Shown one piece after another: positions 34,829 to 43,664 of a stretch of DNA of 64,000 nt. Position 1 is the stretch's first letter, and each line of letters starts with the position of its first letter. The DNA lies in assembly GCF_018069865.1 (NCBI RefSeq), contig NZ_JAGQDG010000001.1, forward strand, positions 496,001-560,000, in the 5' to 3' direction. The translations under genes were made by a program, and so were the position numbers. The notes under the pieces were generated by a model. It worked only from the letters and a program-made list of their open reading frames with translations, did not search any database and was not told where the DNA came from. Source of the stretch: Ideonella paludis. GTDB lineage: Bacteria > Pseudomonadota > Gammaproteobacteria > Burkholderiales > Burkholderiaceae_C.

Positions 34829-36217
34829 ATGGACACCCCTTCTCAGCCCGCCGCCCTGCCCCCTCACCACGCCGCCACCCCGCTGGCTGGGCCAGCCCGC
34901 CGATGGGGCGGCCTGAACCTCCTGCTGGCCATGCGCCGCGACTACCTGGGGTTGATGGACGGCCTGCACCGCGCGCATGGCGACATCAGCCTGATGAAGA
35001 TCTTCAACGAGCAGGCCTACGACCTGATGTCGCCTGATCTGGTGCGCGAGGCTCTGATCACCCAGTCTGAGCACCTGGTGCGCTGGCAGCGCGGTGTGGC
35101 GGTCTTTGCCGATGCGCTGGGCCAAAACGTGCTGACCACCGAAGGCGCGCTGTGGCAACGGCAGCGCCGCATGCTGATGCCCGCCTTTACCCCCAAGCGC
35201 GTGGCCGGCTATGCCGCGCTGATGGTGCAGGCCGGCCACCAAGGCCTGAACGCGCTGGCCACATCGCCCAGCCGCGAGCACACCATGGACACGGTGTGGA
35301 ACCGCATGACCATTGAGGTGATCTTGCGCACCTTGTTTGGCGAGGCCCGCCCCGGCGAGGCCGACGCCGCCATGCACGCGACCCAGGTGCTCTCGGCCAC
35401 CGCCTTCAAAGAAATGTTCTGGCCCGTGACCCTGCCCGACTGGCTGCCACTGCCCGGCAAGGCCGCCAAGCGCGCCGCGCTGCGCACGCTGCGCCAGCTC
35501 ATTAACGGCCGCATTGAGGAGCGGCTGGCTCAAGCTCAGCCGACGAGCACCGACCTGCTGGGCCAACTGCTGGCCCTGCGCGATGAGGACGGCCAAGCCC
35601 TGTCGCGCCAAGAGGTGTTTGACCAGTGCGTGGTGACTTTTCAGGCGGGGCATGAAACCTCGTCCACCGCCCTGCTGTGGTGGAGCGCGCTGATGGCCCG
35701 CCACCCCGAGGCCCAAGCCCGCGCCCGCCAAGAAGTGCGCAGCCTGCTAGGCCCCCGAGACCCCTGCGCCGAGGACATGGCCCAACTGCCCTGGCTGAGC
35801 GCCACGCTGAAAGAAGCCATGCGGCTCTACCCGCCCGTGGCCGCCTTGATGAGCCGCCGCACCACCGCCCCCATCACCCTGGGCGGCTGGGCCATCCCCC
35901 AAGGCGCCATGCTGCGCATCACCCCGTGGGTGCTGCACCGCGACGCCCGCACCTTCCCCGAGCCCCAGGCCTTCCGCCCCGAGCGCTTTATGGCTCCCGC
36001 AGAAGCCCCGCCCAAAGGCGCCTACATCCCCTTAGGCCTGGGCCCCCGCGTCTGCCTGGGCCAGCACTTCGCAACGCTGGAGATGACCCTGCTGGCCGCG
36101 ATGATGCTGCAGCGCTTTGAGCTGCGCTGGCCCGAGGGGGCCGCCGAGCCCGTGCCCCAGATGCATGTGACGCTGAGGCCCAAGGGAGGCCTGAGGCTGG
36201 TGGTGGCCAGCGCCTGA
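34829..36217 (+). CDS. Cytochrome P450
   Basis: This is a haem monooxygenase of 462 residues. The I-helix is FQAGHETSS (about 271-279), the ExxR motif is KEAMRLYPP (about 329), and the haem loop is PLGLGPRVCLG with the thiolate Cys near 409. In the haem loop the usual Phe seven residues before Cys is Leu. The protein is soluble, with no N-terminal anchor. No ferredoxin or reductase gene is nearby, and the substrate is unknown. The AraC regulator is divergent. Confidence 0.94.
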   Translation: MDTPSQPAALPPHHAATPLAGPARRWGGLNLLLAMRRDYLGLMDGLHRAHGDISLMKIFNEQAYDLMSPDLVREALITQSEHLVRWQRGVAVFADALGQNVLTTEGALWQRQRRMLMPAFTPKRVAGYAALMVQAGHQGLNALATSPSREHTMDTVWNRMTIEVILRTLFGEARPGEADAAMHATQVLSATAFKEMFWPVTLPDWLPLPGKAAKRAALRTLRQLINGRIEERLAQAQPTSTDLLGQLLALRDEDGQALSRQEVFDQCVVTFQAGHETSSTALLWWSALMARHPEAQARARQEVRSLLGPRDPCAEDMAQLPWLSATLKEAMRLYPPVAALMSRRTTAPITLGGWAIPQGAMLRITPWVLHRDARTFPEPQAFRPERFMAPAEAPPKGAYIPLGLGPRVCLGQHFATLEMTLLAAMMLQRFELRWPEGAAEPVPQMHVTLRPKGGLRLVVASA

Positions 36218-36304
36218 GGCAGGAAAGCCCTTGCGCCTGTGGCCAGGCGTGCGGCGTAAACTCGTTTTGAGCAACCGTCGTCACCCTGCCCATTCTTCAT
36301 CTGT

Positions 36305-37729
36305 ATGCATCAGTTCGACCCCCAAGAAGCCCTGAGCCACGCCCAAAAGGCCGCGCAATGGGCCGGTGTGCGTTACTCGCGCGAAGTCACCCAATCACGC
36401 GCCATTCGCAATGACAGCCCCGACAGCAATCACACGAGCTGCGATGAGGGCGCAATGTGCGAAGTCTTGGTGGACGGCCACTTTGGCTATGCCGCGACCG
36501 CCGACTTGCGCCCCGAAGGCCTGAAGCGCGCCTTTGACCAAGCCATTGCGACGACGCGCGCCATGGCCCCCTACAAGGTGCATGCCTTCACCGAGGCCCA
36601 GCGCGCCGCCGTGCAGGGCCGCTACACCAGCCCGGCGCAGAGCCGTCTCTCTCAAGTGCCCTTGGCTCAGGTCACGCAGTGCCTGCAGCAGGCCTCGCGC
36701 GCCATGGCGCTGAGCGAGCAGGTCGTCAGCCGCAGCGCCCATGCCACGCTGGTGCAGACCCAGATCGACTATTACGCCAGCAATGGCACGCAGACGACGC
36801 AGCAGTTCGACATGGTGGACATCCTCTTGGCGGCCACCGCTGCCGAGGGCGTGCAGTCCCAAACCCGAAGCTGGAACCAAACCGGCCAGTTCGGGGGTGA
36901 GGTCTTCGATGCGGCGGTGTTTGCGCAGCAAGGCCAGCGGGTGGCCGAAGAGGCGCTGGCCTTGCTGGCGGCGCCCAACTGCCCGACGGGCACGATGGAC
37001 TTGATCCTGATGCCCGACCAAATGATGTTGCAGATCCACGAGTCCATCGGGCACCCGCTGGAGCTGGATCGCATCTTGGGCGACGAGCGCAACTATGCTG
37101 GCTGGAGCTTTGTGCAGCCCAGCGACTTTGGGCAACTGCGCTATGGCTCTGAGCTGATGAATGTGACCTTCGACCCCACCACCGAGCACGCCTTGGCCAG
37201 CTATGCCTTTGACGACGGCGGCCACCCCGCCCAGCGCGAGTTCCTGATCGAAGGTGGCATCCTGCGCCGTGGCTTGGGCTCGGTCGAGTCTCAAGTCCGC
37301 TCGGGCCTACCCGGTGTGGCCAACTTCCGCTCGGCGGCCTGGAACCGCGCCCCCATCGACCGCATGGCCAACATCAACCTCGAGCCCGGCAGCTCAGACC
37401 TGCAGGCCATGATCGCCTCGGTCGAGCACGGTGTCTTGATGGCCACCAACCGCTCTTGGTCCATCGACGACTACCGCAACAAGTTCCAGTTTGGCTGTGA
37501 GTACGGCCGCATCATCCGCAAGGGCCAGCTCGGCGAAGTGGTGCGCAACCCCAACTACCGAGGCATCACGGTCGATTTCTGGCGGCGCTTGGCCGCCGTG
37601 GGCCAGCACAGCGAAGTCTTCGGCACCCTGTTTTGCGGCAAGGGTGAACCCAGCCAAGTCATCCGTGTCGGCCATGCGTCGCCGCCCTGCTTGTTCAGGG
37701 GTGTGGAAGTTTTCGGAGGCCAAGCGTGA
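36305..37729 (+). CDS. TldD-like metallopeptidase subunit
   Basis: This member of the TldD/PmbA (modulator of DNA gyrase) family carries the zinc motif HESIGH (near residue 245, HExxxH). It also has SDFGQLRYGS, the GRIIRKGQLGEVVRNPNYRG stretch and a late FCGKGEPSQVIRVGH. TldD holds the catalytic zinc and works as a heterodimer with TldE. Its stop overlaps the start of the next, TldE-like gene. This may be a paralogue of the canonical tldD/pmbA pair, which would lie elsewhere. Confidence 0.9.
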   Translation: MHQFDPQEALSHAQKAAQWAGVRYSREVTQSRAIRNDSPDSNHTSCDEGAMCEVLVDGHFGYAATADLRPEGLKRAFDQAIATTRAMAPYKVHAFTEAQRAAVQGRYTSPAQSRLSQVPLAQVTQCLQQASRAMALSEQVVSRSAHATLVQTQIDYYASNGTQTTQQFDMVDILLAATAAEGVQSQTRSWNQTGQFGGEVFDAAVFAQQGQRVAEEALALLAAPNCPTGTMDLILMPDQMMLQIHESIGHPLELDRILGDERNYAGWSFVQPSDFGQLRYGSELMNVTFDPTTEHALASYAFDDGGHPAQREFLIEGGILRRGLGSVESQVRSGLPGVANFRSAAWNRAPIDRMANINLEPGSSDLQAMIASVEHGVLMATNRSWSIDDYRNKFQFGCEYGRIIRKGQLGEVVRNPNYRGITVDFWRRLAAVGQHSEVFGTLFCGKGEPSQVIRVGHASPPCLFRGVEVFGGQA

Positions 37730-39090
37730 TGATGATGATGAAAAGCACGACACCCGATTTTCTCGACACCGTGCGTGGCCACTTCGATGCCCTGTGCGAC
37801 CAGGTGCTGGGCCAGCTTCAAGGCGACGAGGCCGCCACGCTGAACCTCAGCGCCGAAGCGTCTTTGTTTGTGCGCCTCAACAACAACCAGGTGCGCCAGG
37901 CCACCCAGGTCGAGCAGATGACCTTGGCCCTGGAGCTCCAAGGGCATGGGCGCAGCACCCAGGCCTCACGCACCCTGTCTGGCGATGGGCCCACCGATGC
38001 GCAAAACATGGCCCAGCTCTTGGCACAGTGCCGCCAAGAGCTGCAGGTGCTGCCCCCTGACCCCCACCAAGTCCCCATTGAGAACCACGGCAGCAGCGAC
38101 GAGACCTTCAGGGCCCACTTGCTGGCGCCGTCTGAGGTGGTGCCGGCCATCTTGGCCCCGGCCCAAGGCTGCGACATGGCGGGCTTGTATGCCAGTGGCT
38201 CCATCGTGCGCGCCAACCGCAACTCCAAAGGCCAGCGGCACTGGTTTGCCACGCAAAACTTCTTCTTGGACTACTCGCTCTACAACGGCGCACGCGCCGT
38301 CAAAGGCAGCTATGCCGACAGCCAGTGGAGCGCCGAGCAATGGGCGGCCAACCTGGCGCACAGCAAAAGCCTGCTGGCCTTGATGGACAAGCCCTTGCAA
38401 ACCGTGGCCCCTGGCCAGTACCGCACCTACTTGGCACCACGCGCCCTCAGCGACCTGGTGGGGATGATGGGCTGGGATGCCCTCAGTGCCTTGGCCTGGA
38501 AGCAGGGCCTCAGCCCGTTCAAGAAATTGGTGGAGGGCGAAGTGCAGCTCTCGCCCCTGCTGAACGTGACCGAGAACTTCAACCTCGGCCTGACCCCGCG
38601 CTTCAACGGCCAAGGCGAAGTGTCAGCCCCTCAACTGCCGCTGATTGCCAACGGCCAACTGGCCTCGCTGCTCGTCAACGCCCGCACCGCCAAAGAGTTT
38701 GGCCTCCAGCCTAACGGCGCCAATGAGGGGGAGTCCCCCCGCGCCTTGGATGTCGCCCCTGGCACCCTGGCCGAAGCCGACGTTTTGAGTGCGCTGGGCA
38801 CGGGCCTGTACGTGTCCAACCTGCATTACCTGAACTGGAGCGACCCCGTCTCCGCCCGCGTCACCGGCATGACGCGCTATGCCTGTTTCTGGGTCGACAA
38901 CGGCGCCATCGTCGGCCCCATCAAAGACATGCGCTGGGACGAAAGCCTCTTCGACGCCCTCGGCCCCAAGCTCATCGCGCTGACCAGCCACACTGCCATC
39001 GACCCGGCCGTAGACACCTATGAGGAAAGGGCCTTGGGGGGCTCACGCACGCCGGGGGCGTTGATTGAGGGGTTTACGTTTACGTTGTGA
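37729..39090 (+). CDS. TldE/PmbA-like peptidase partner
   Basis: This is the non-catalytic partner of the TldD-like protein. It has the same fold but no HExxxH. Visible family stretches are LFVRLNNNQVRQATQVEQ, GLYASGSIVRANRNSKGQRHWF, NVTENFNLGLTPRF and FWVDNGAIVGPIKDMRW. Several ATG codons in a row (ATGATGATGATG) follow the upstream GTG, so the exact start is open by a few codons. TldDE cleaves unfolded peptides and, in some systems, peptide natural-product leaders; no precursor was seen here. Confidence 0.88.
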   Translation: MMMMKSTTPDFLDTVRGHFDALCDQVLGQLQGDEAATLNLSAEASLFVRLNNNQVRQATQVEQMTLALELQGHGRSTQASRTLSGDGPTDAQNMAQLLAQCRQELQVLPPDPHQVPIENHGSSDETFRAHLLAPSEVVPAILAPAQGCDMAGLYASGSIVRANRNSKGQRHWFATQNFFLDYSLYNGARAVKGSYADSQWSAEQWAANLAHSKSLLALMDKPLQTVAPGQYRTYLAPRALSDLVGMMGWDALSALAWKQGLSPFKKLVEGEVQLSPLLNVTENFNLGLTPRFNGQGEVSAPQLPLIANGQLASLLVNARTAKEFGLQPNGANEGESPRALDVAPGTLAEADVLSALGTGLYVSNLHYLNWSDPVSARVTGMTRYACFWVDNGAIVGPIKDMRWDESLFDALGPKLIALTSHTAIDPAVDTYEERALGGSRTPGALIEGFTFTL

Positions 39091-39285
39091 GGGGTGTATG
39101 CAGCGGGTGCAGTCAGCTGGGGTTTTGGGGTGAATGCACGCTCAGCGCTACAAAGCGGTCATTGCCGTAGGCGAAGTTATCAACGACCAGATCAACCGGC
39201 GCCGTAGCCTAAGGCGGCGGGCACCAGCACTGGCCAATAACATGGCGAACCCTGCCCAATGTTGGCATCCGCGTTGAATCGACAG

Positions 39286-40413
39286 TTAAGGCATATTTTG
39301 GTTGGTCTTGTTTATGCGAAGCTTGGATAGGTTGTTTAGGGCTTCAGATATGGAAACTTGCTTTTTTGCACGCTGATCGAGGAAGTACTTTATTTTTGAG
39401 AAACACGAATCGACGTCTTTTAAATCTCTATCGGCGAACGTTATGGTCGTTATTCCATACTTTTCGAAGTAATCATTTCTCTTGTCCACTTCCTTTTCCC
39501 AGTCTTTTGCTAGTTGGGCATTGACTGCAACCTGCGTCTTATCTTTAATCCCCGCCACGCTAATATGCGTGGACGCTGGGCTCAATTCGAAACCTGTAAG
39601 TGTTGAGGTGTGTACATTCAGCACCGAAAAATCCAACCGATGCTCGTGCATTTTTTCCTTACCAGCATACCTAAGTTCAGGTATCAAAAGCGGGACGTCA
39701 CTTGGTTGCGTGGATGCTTTAATGTAGTCGATGTACTTATCATAAATCGCTTGTTCGTACAAAGAGTTTGAGACTCTCTTCAGTATGCTGCGATAAAATA
39801 CCGCGAATTCGCTGATGTTTGCAAAGCTGACCGGTTCTGGCGATGTCGGGTCAATTAATCCGGTTGCAAGAACGTGCCCAATTGTCCAATAATGGTAGCT
39901 TTCCCTGCGCATTTGGCTTTTGTCATTTGTCCATTCCTCATTGCGGCGAGTTGGTGAGATGACCAGGCCCCAGCATAAATTACCCGCTCCAAACCAAATT
40001 GACCATAGCTCCTCGTTTGGCTTGCTTCGTATTCTCGCTTGAAAATTCCTGTAGAAATTGCGGGTAAGAAATTTGAATGTGTATTCCCTCAGAAGATCAT
40101 CCTGCAGGGCTTCAAAAAGTATTTCTTCGCTGAATATCTTGCCTTCATAGCGCCTCTTGGCTCCGGTTTGTATCTTCGCTAGCTTACCGTGCAACCCCTC
40201 AATCCATTTGGAGATGAAGTCTTCAGGGCTGAGGAATTGAGTCCTGACACTATCGACGAAGGTGTTGTTGTTTTTCCCAAGGTGAGCGTGCATGACATGT
40301 ACGCTGCATGGCTTCTTGGCAACAGAAGAGAATCTTGCAATCGCAGGCGCTTGATTTTGCCTGATCCACTCATCAAGGGTATTTAGCTGACTTTCAAGTT
40401 CGATTTGATTCAT
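39286..40413 (-). CDS. Unknown protein with possible nuclease-like C-terminal domain
   Basis: An AT-rich gene, unlike its neighbours, and second in a two-gene operon. I chose the ATG at 40413 because AAGG lies 5 bases before it; a TTG at 40443 would extend the frame. The 375-residue protein is soluble. Its last third has a pattern LIPELRY, HEHRLDF, GFELSP (Glu246, Asp261, Glu276) followed by helices and ITTITFADRDL. This recalls a PD-(D/E)XK-like core but lacks the expected Lys after the second Glu, so the assignment is weak. No named family was recognised. Confidence 0.75.
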   Translation of the reverse strand: MNQIELESQLNTLDEWIRQNQAPAIARFSSVAKKPCSVHVMHAHLGKNNNTFVDSVRTQFLSPEDFISKWIEGLHGKLAKIQTGAKRRYEGKIFSEEILFEALQDDLLREYTFKFLTRNFYRNFQARIRSKPNEELWSIWFGAGNLCWGLVISPTRRNEEWTNDKSQMRRESYHYWTIGHVLATGLIDPTSPEPVSFANISEFAVFYRSILKRVSNSLYEQAIYDKYIDYIKASTQPSDVPLLIPELRYAGKEKMHEHRLDFSVLNVHTSTLTGFELSPASTHISVAGIKDKTQVAVNAQLAKDWEKEVDKRNDYFEKYGITTITFADRDLKDVDSCFSKIKYFLDQRAKKQVSISEALNNLSKLRINKTNQNMP

Positions 40414-40445
40414 TGTTACCTTGTGTGAGATCCTAAAGTTCAAGG

Positions 40446-41642
40446 TCAGTGGCGCGGCATGGCTTTATCACGTAGCGCCCCCTGCACAGCAGTGTTTGGC
40501 CCCCGAGCGGCAACGGAGGATTGGCTGTCAGCGAGCAGCTTCTTTTGCTCCTGTTGGGTCAGTAAGAGGTCTCTCAGCAGTTTTGTTTGCTCCGCCATTG
40601 CATTCTCAGTGCCTATTCTTTGCTCGCTAGATGAGGTGTCCGAAGCTTTCGCGAGTTCGTAACTTCCCCAGGAAAACCAAAGCGAGACTAAGCCCACGAT
40701 AACCGACGCGACCAGCGAACCCGCTGCAATATTTAGGCTAATCCGCTGACTCTTATCATCGCGCTGTTGTTTGGCCTTGAAGTCGAGCAATGCACTTGCG
40801 ATAGCTTCGTTCATTATTCCAATCGCCGAGGCCATCGCATCCGCAGTTTCTTTTAGAGAATCGGCCTTTTGGTTCAACTCCGTCATGGCCTTCGCTGCTC
40901 GATTGATAGGCAGATCGACTGGCTGAGGGATTTCGATTTTTGGAAGCTCTAATTTAGGCAATGGAGCAAACGCACCGGTTGCACTTGCCCCCGGAAGATT
41001 CTTTAATAGGTCGGCTGTAGCGCCCACCTTCAAATATTCTTCTCTTTCTTTCAATAACTGACTTGCGGCAGTGAGCGATTCAAATTGCTCTCGGTCCTTG
41101 ATGAACTGATTGATCTTTGCTAAGCCCGATACCTCCTTAAGTCGTTCGCTAAGGGCAGTGTTCATCATAAAGAGGCGCTTTGTATCGTTTGACAAAATGC
41201 CTTGAAATTGGTCCATCGTCTTCTTCGTCGATTCACCAATTTGACGAATCTGCGATCGAATTTTTTCAGCCAACGAAGCTACTGGGTCTGCCTCAGAAGA
41301 AGCCTCCCAATTCTCGGCTTCAAGAAAGCGCTTAGCAAAGTCGCGAATATCTTGCTCGGTAACTTGGGCTACCTCATCTGCTGTCAGTGGGCAAGGCTGT
41401 ACCCCATCAGTTTCTGGGGGATGCGTTGCCACAGCAAGAAATACAGCCATTATTAGGTCTTGGTCGCTTACTTCGCTTTTCGGATCAAGGTCTGGCGATA
41501 TCTTGATGAGTGCCTTCATCGTGAGGTGTCCTACCTTCACGACGCCTAGCTTTTCAGTCTGTAGGTCGAAGGGCTGCTTAAGCGGCTGAATGACCAATCC
41601 CTTCTTCGGCTGTTTGGTGCTGTCGGAACTCATGTCTGTCAT
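40446..41642 (-). CDS. Unknown coiled-coil membrane protein, partner of the next gene
   Basis: An AT-rich gene of 398 codons. About 1-110 is a small globular domain (GLVIQPLKQPFDLQ, DQDLIMAVFLAVA). About 115-215 is a predicted coiled coil. A Pro/Lys linker (PLPKLELPKIEIPQPVDLP) follows near 225, then a second helical stretch. One membrane helix (IAAGSLVASVIVGLVSLWFSW, about 305-325) is next, and the tail is Gln/Lys-rich. This looks like a membrane-tethered sensor or scaffold. The next gene starts 32 bp after its stop. Function is unknown; an anti-phage role is conceivable. Confidence 0.75.
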   Translation of the reverse strand: MTDMSSDSTKQPKKGLVIQPLKQPFDLQTEKLGVVKVGHLTMKALIKISPDLDPKSEVSDQDLIMAVFLAVATHPPETDGVQPCPLTADEVAQVTEQDIRDFAKRFLEAENWEASSEADPVASLAEKIRSQIRQIGESTKKTMDQFQGILSNDTKRLFMMNTALSERLKEVSGLAKINQFIKDREQFESLTAASQLLKEREEYLKVGATADLLKNLPGASATGAFAPLPKLELPKIEIPQPVDLPINRAAKAMTELNQKADSLKETADAMASAIGIMNEAIASALLDFKAKQQRDDKSQRISLNIAAGSLVASVIVGLVSLWFSWGSYELAKASDTSSSEQRIGTENAMAEQTKLLRDLLLTQQEQKKLLADSQSSVAARGPNTAVQGALRDKAMPRH

Positions 41643-42014
41643 CGGTATGCGTTTAGAAGGCCCAACGAATAGCGTTTATCAGCCGCGCCACCCAGCTCAG
41701 GGACTGCGCAGCCACTGTTTGCAGCAGATAAACCCTTGTGAACTGAACCATGTGGTGTCGGTGGCAGGGAGCGCCTCGGTGGGTAATGGGGGTTTGAACC
41801 TTTGGCCCCGCTGATGCTGCTCATTATCACCAGCGTCGAGGTCTGCACACTCCAAATTGGCCACCAGCGGTGGGTTTGATGTACTCAGTTTCGAGGTGGG
41901 CTGCAGCATAACTTCAGGCCATTCATCCGGTTGCACCGGCTTGGGCTCGGCTTCAGACCCTGCCGTCTGCGCCGGATCACGTGAATGCCGCAAGAGCCAT
42001 CGCCGAATGAACGC
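41643..42014. other. Gene-free stretch upstream of the accessory operon
   Basis: About 370 bp have no convincing gene. A 98-codon frame on the minus strand (41697-41993) has no family features. The end next to 41642 holds GTTTATCAGC (41674-41683) facing GCAGATAAAC (41724-41733), an inverted repeat with one mismatch, and GCCCAAC at 41660-41666. Together these vaguely resemble an integron attC site. The rest contains nothing I can assign. Confidence 0.5.
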
Positions 42015-42043
42015 TTGAATTTGTATTGCATTCGCAATACATT
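42015..42043 (+). promoter_or_regulatory. Promoter with palindromic operator of the RHH/RelE module
   Basis: A -35 TTGAAT (42015-42020) and -10 TACATT (42038-42043) are exactly 17 bp apart. The spacer carries a perfect inverted repeat TGTATTGC and GCAATACA (42022-42029 and 42034-42041). Transcription would begin at about the ATG (42050), giving a leaderless mRNA. RHH antitoxin binding here would block the promoter. Confidence 0.65.
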
Positions 42044-42049
42044 AGCCTC

Positions 42050-42322
42050 ATGAAGACCGCCGTCATCCCCCAAATTCGGGTAGAGCCCGAACTGCGCGCA
42101 GACCTGGAGTCCGTCCTTCGTGAGGGCGAAACGCTGACCGCCTTCGTCGAGTCCACGATGCGTAACGCCATCGCCTTCAGGCGCGTGCAAGACGAGTTTC
42201 ATGCCCGGGCGCAAGCAGCGTCTGACGAGTACCACCGCACAGGTGTCTCTGTGCCGGTGGAAGCCGTGCTTGAAAAGCTGCAAGCCAAGCTGGACGCCAA
42301 GCGCAAGCAGCTCAAGCGATGA
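42050..42322 (+). CDS. RHH-type antitoxin
   Basis: A 90-residue protein begins MKTAVIPQIRVEPELRADLE, a ribbon-helix-helix pattern (beta strand, then two helices with GETLTAFVESTMRNAI). Its basic C-terminal helix would wrap the toxin. It overlaps the RelE/ParE toxin by 4 bp (ATGA). No SD is seen, consistent with leaderless translation. Confidence 0.85.
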   Translation: MKTAVIPQIRVEPELRADLESVLREGETLTAFVESTMRNAIAFRRVQDEFHARAQAASDEYHRTGVSVPVEAVLEKLQAKLDAKRKQLKR

Positions 42323-42633
42323 GCTTTGTCGTCGAGTTTTCGCCCATGGCCGAGGTCGACTTGGAACGGCTTTTCGACTTCTTGCTAGACAGGGCTGAGA
42401 GTGACGATGACCTCTACCGAGCGCAGGCGGTGATCGATGCTGTCAGGTCCACCGCAGTGCACCAGTTGGGCTCCACGCCGTTCAGTTTCCGCAAGTCAGG
42501 ACAGAGCCCCGTGCAGAGGGAATTGATCATTCCGGTCGGCGCCACGGGCTATGTGGCACTTTATGAAATCGTGAGCCCCTCCAAGGTGGTGGTGCTGGCG
42601 CTGCGCCATCAGCGTGAAGAGGACTATCACTGA
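42319..42633 (+). CDS. RelE/ParE-family toxin
   Basis: The 104-residue protein has the RelE/ParE fold pattern: an N-terminal helix pair (FSPMAEVDLERLFDFLLDRA), a mid-segment beta strand with Arg (VQRELIIPVGATGYVALYEI) and the C-terminal VVVLALRHQREEDY, which is the hallmark. Whether it cuts mRNA or poisons gyrase cannot be told. Its stop overlaps the end of the convergent LysR gene, so the module is tightly wedged in. Confidence 0.88.
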   Translation: MSFVVEFSPMAEVDLERLFDFLLDRAESDDDLYRAQAVIDAVRSTAVHQLGSTPFSFRKSGQSPVQRELIIPVGATGYVALYEIVSPSKVVVLALRHQREEDYH

Positions 42634-43526
42634 CCTTCGCTCCCCACCCACCTCCCCCACCACTCAATACACGCCCGCAGCTTAGGCAGCCGCTGCCGCT
42701 CAGGCCGCATCACGGCGTAGACGGGCACGTGCTGGGGGTCGATTTGCTCAGTTAGGAGTTGCACCAGCGCGCCGCTGGCCAGGTGGGGGCGGGCCACGGG
42801 CTCGGCCAGGCGGGCCAGGCCTACGCCGTGCAGCACCAGGGCCAGGGTGGCGGCGCTGTTGTCGCTGCGGGTGCGGCCTTGCACCAGCCACTCACCGCCG
42901 CCTGCGGCGGGGGCAATGGGCCAGCGGTTGAGGCTGGGGCTGACGCTGCTGGCGATGAGGTGGTGTTGGTGCAGGTCGGCCACGGCTTTGGGCGCGCCGT
43001 AACGCGCCAGATAAGCGGGGCTGGCGCACAGCAGGCGGCCATAGCCGCCCAGGGGGCGAGCCACCAGGCCGTCTTGCAGCACCTCGCCGGTGCGGATGGC
43101 CAGGTCGATCCCGTCGCGGGCCATGTCGGCCAGGCGGTCGTCGGCGCTGAGGTCGATCTTCAGGTCGGGGTAGCGCTCGTACAGGCCGGGCAGGCTGGGG
43201 GCCACCACGGCCTCGGCCAGGGCGGGGCTGACGGCCACGCGCACCCAGCCGCTGGGCCCCGCCAAGCGGCCCCTTAAATCGGCCTGTAGAACCTCGGCAT
43301 GACCCAGCATGGCGCGGGCGTGCTCGGCCACGGTGTCGCCCTCGTCCGTCAGCGAGAGGCCGTGGGTGCTGCGGTGCATCAGGCGCACGCCGCATTGGGC
43401 TTCTAGCCGCACCAGGGCGCGGCTGACTTGGCTGACCGGCCATTGGCGCTCGCGCGCGGCCGCCGAGAGCGAGCCCAGGGCCTGCACGCGCAAGAACAGG
43501 GCCAAGTCGTCGAGTTGCAGGTTCAT
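42627..43526 (-). CDS. LysR-family transcriptional regulator
   Basis: A winged HTH (MNLQLDDLALFLRVQALGSL, SQVSRALVRLEAQCGVRLMHR) is followed by a substrate domain (LADMARDGIDLAIRTGEV). The start at 43526 fits the family; the longer frame to 43577 crosses a palindrome. It is divergent from three small genes (43665-44782) that it may control. Confidence 0.92.
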   Translation of the reverse strand: MNLQLDDLALFLRVQALGSLSAAARERQWPVSQVSRALVRLEAQCGVRLMHRSTHGLSLTDEGDTVAEHARAMLGHAEVLQADLRGRLAGPSGWVRVAVSPALAEAVVAPSLPGLYERYPDLKIDLSADDRLADMARDGIDLAIRTGEVLQDGLVARPLGGYGRLLCASPAYLARYGAPKAVADLHQHHLIASSVSPSLNRWPIAPAAGGGEWLVQGRTRSDNSAATLALVLHGVGLARLAEPVARPHLASGALVQLLTEQIDPQHVPVYAVMRPERQRLPKLRACIEWWGRWVGSEGQ

Positions 43527-43555
43527 GGCCGCATTGTGCGGCGGGCGGGCTTGGC

Positions 43556-43572
43556 TTTGCAAATAGTGCAAA
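43556..43572. promoter_or_regulatory. Candidate LysR operator (T-N11-A)
   Basis: A perfect 6-bp inverted repeat, TTTGCA and TGCAAA, has a 5-base spacer AATAG. It contains T-N11-A, the LysR consensus, and lies 29 bp upstream of the LysR start in the divergent gap. Confidence 0.55.
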
Positions 43573-43664
43573 AGCAATTGGCCTTTTGAGTGGTTTCGCG
43601 GGTTCTGCTTGCTGCTTAGAGTTCAGCCATCGCCCCAGCCACCCACCTCAAGGAGACCCGCACC

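Noticed and set aside
39091-39285. Gene fragment after the TldE-like gene
   Set aside because: A short minus-strand frame of about 30 codons looks coding-like (VDLVVDNFAYGNDRF), but it has no start and could not be matched to a family.
41770-41830. tRNA-like GGTTCAAACC stretch (minus strand) as an integration site
   Set aside because: No cloverleaf can be folded around it; only a T-loop-like string is present.
41697-41993. 98-codon minus-strand frame upstream of the accessory operon
   Set aside because: It has no SD, no family features and low-complexity content; it is not counted as a gene.
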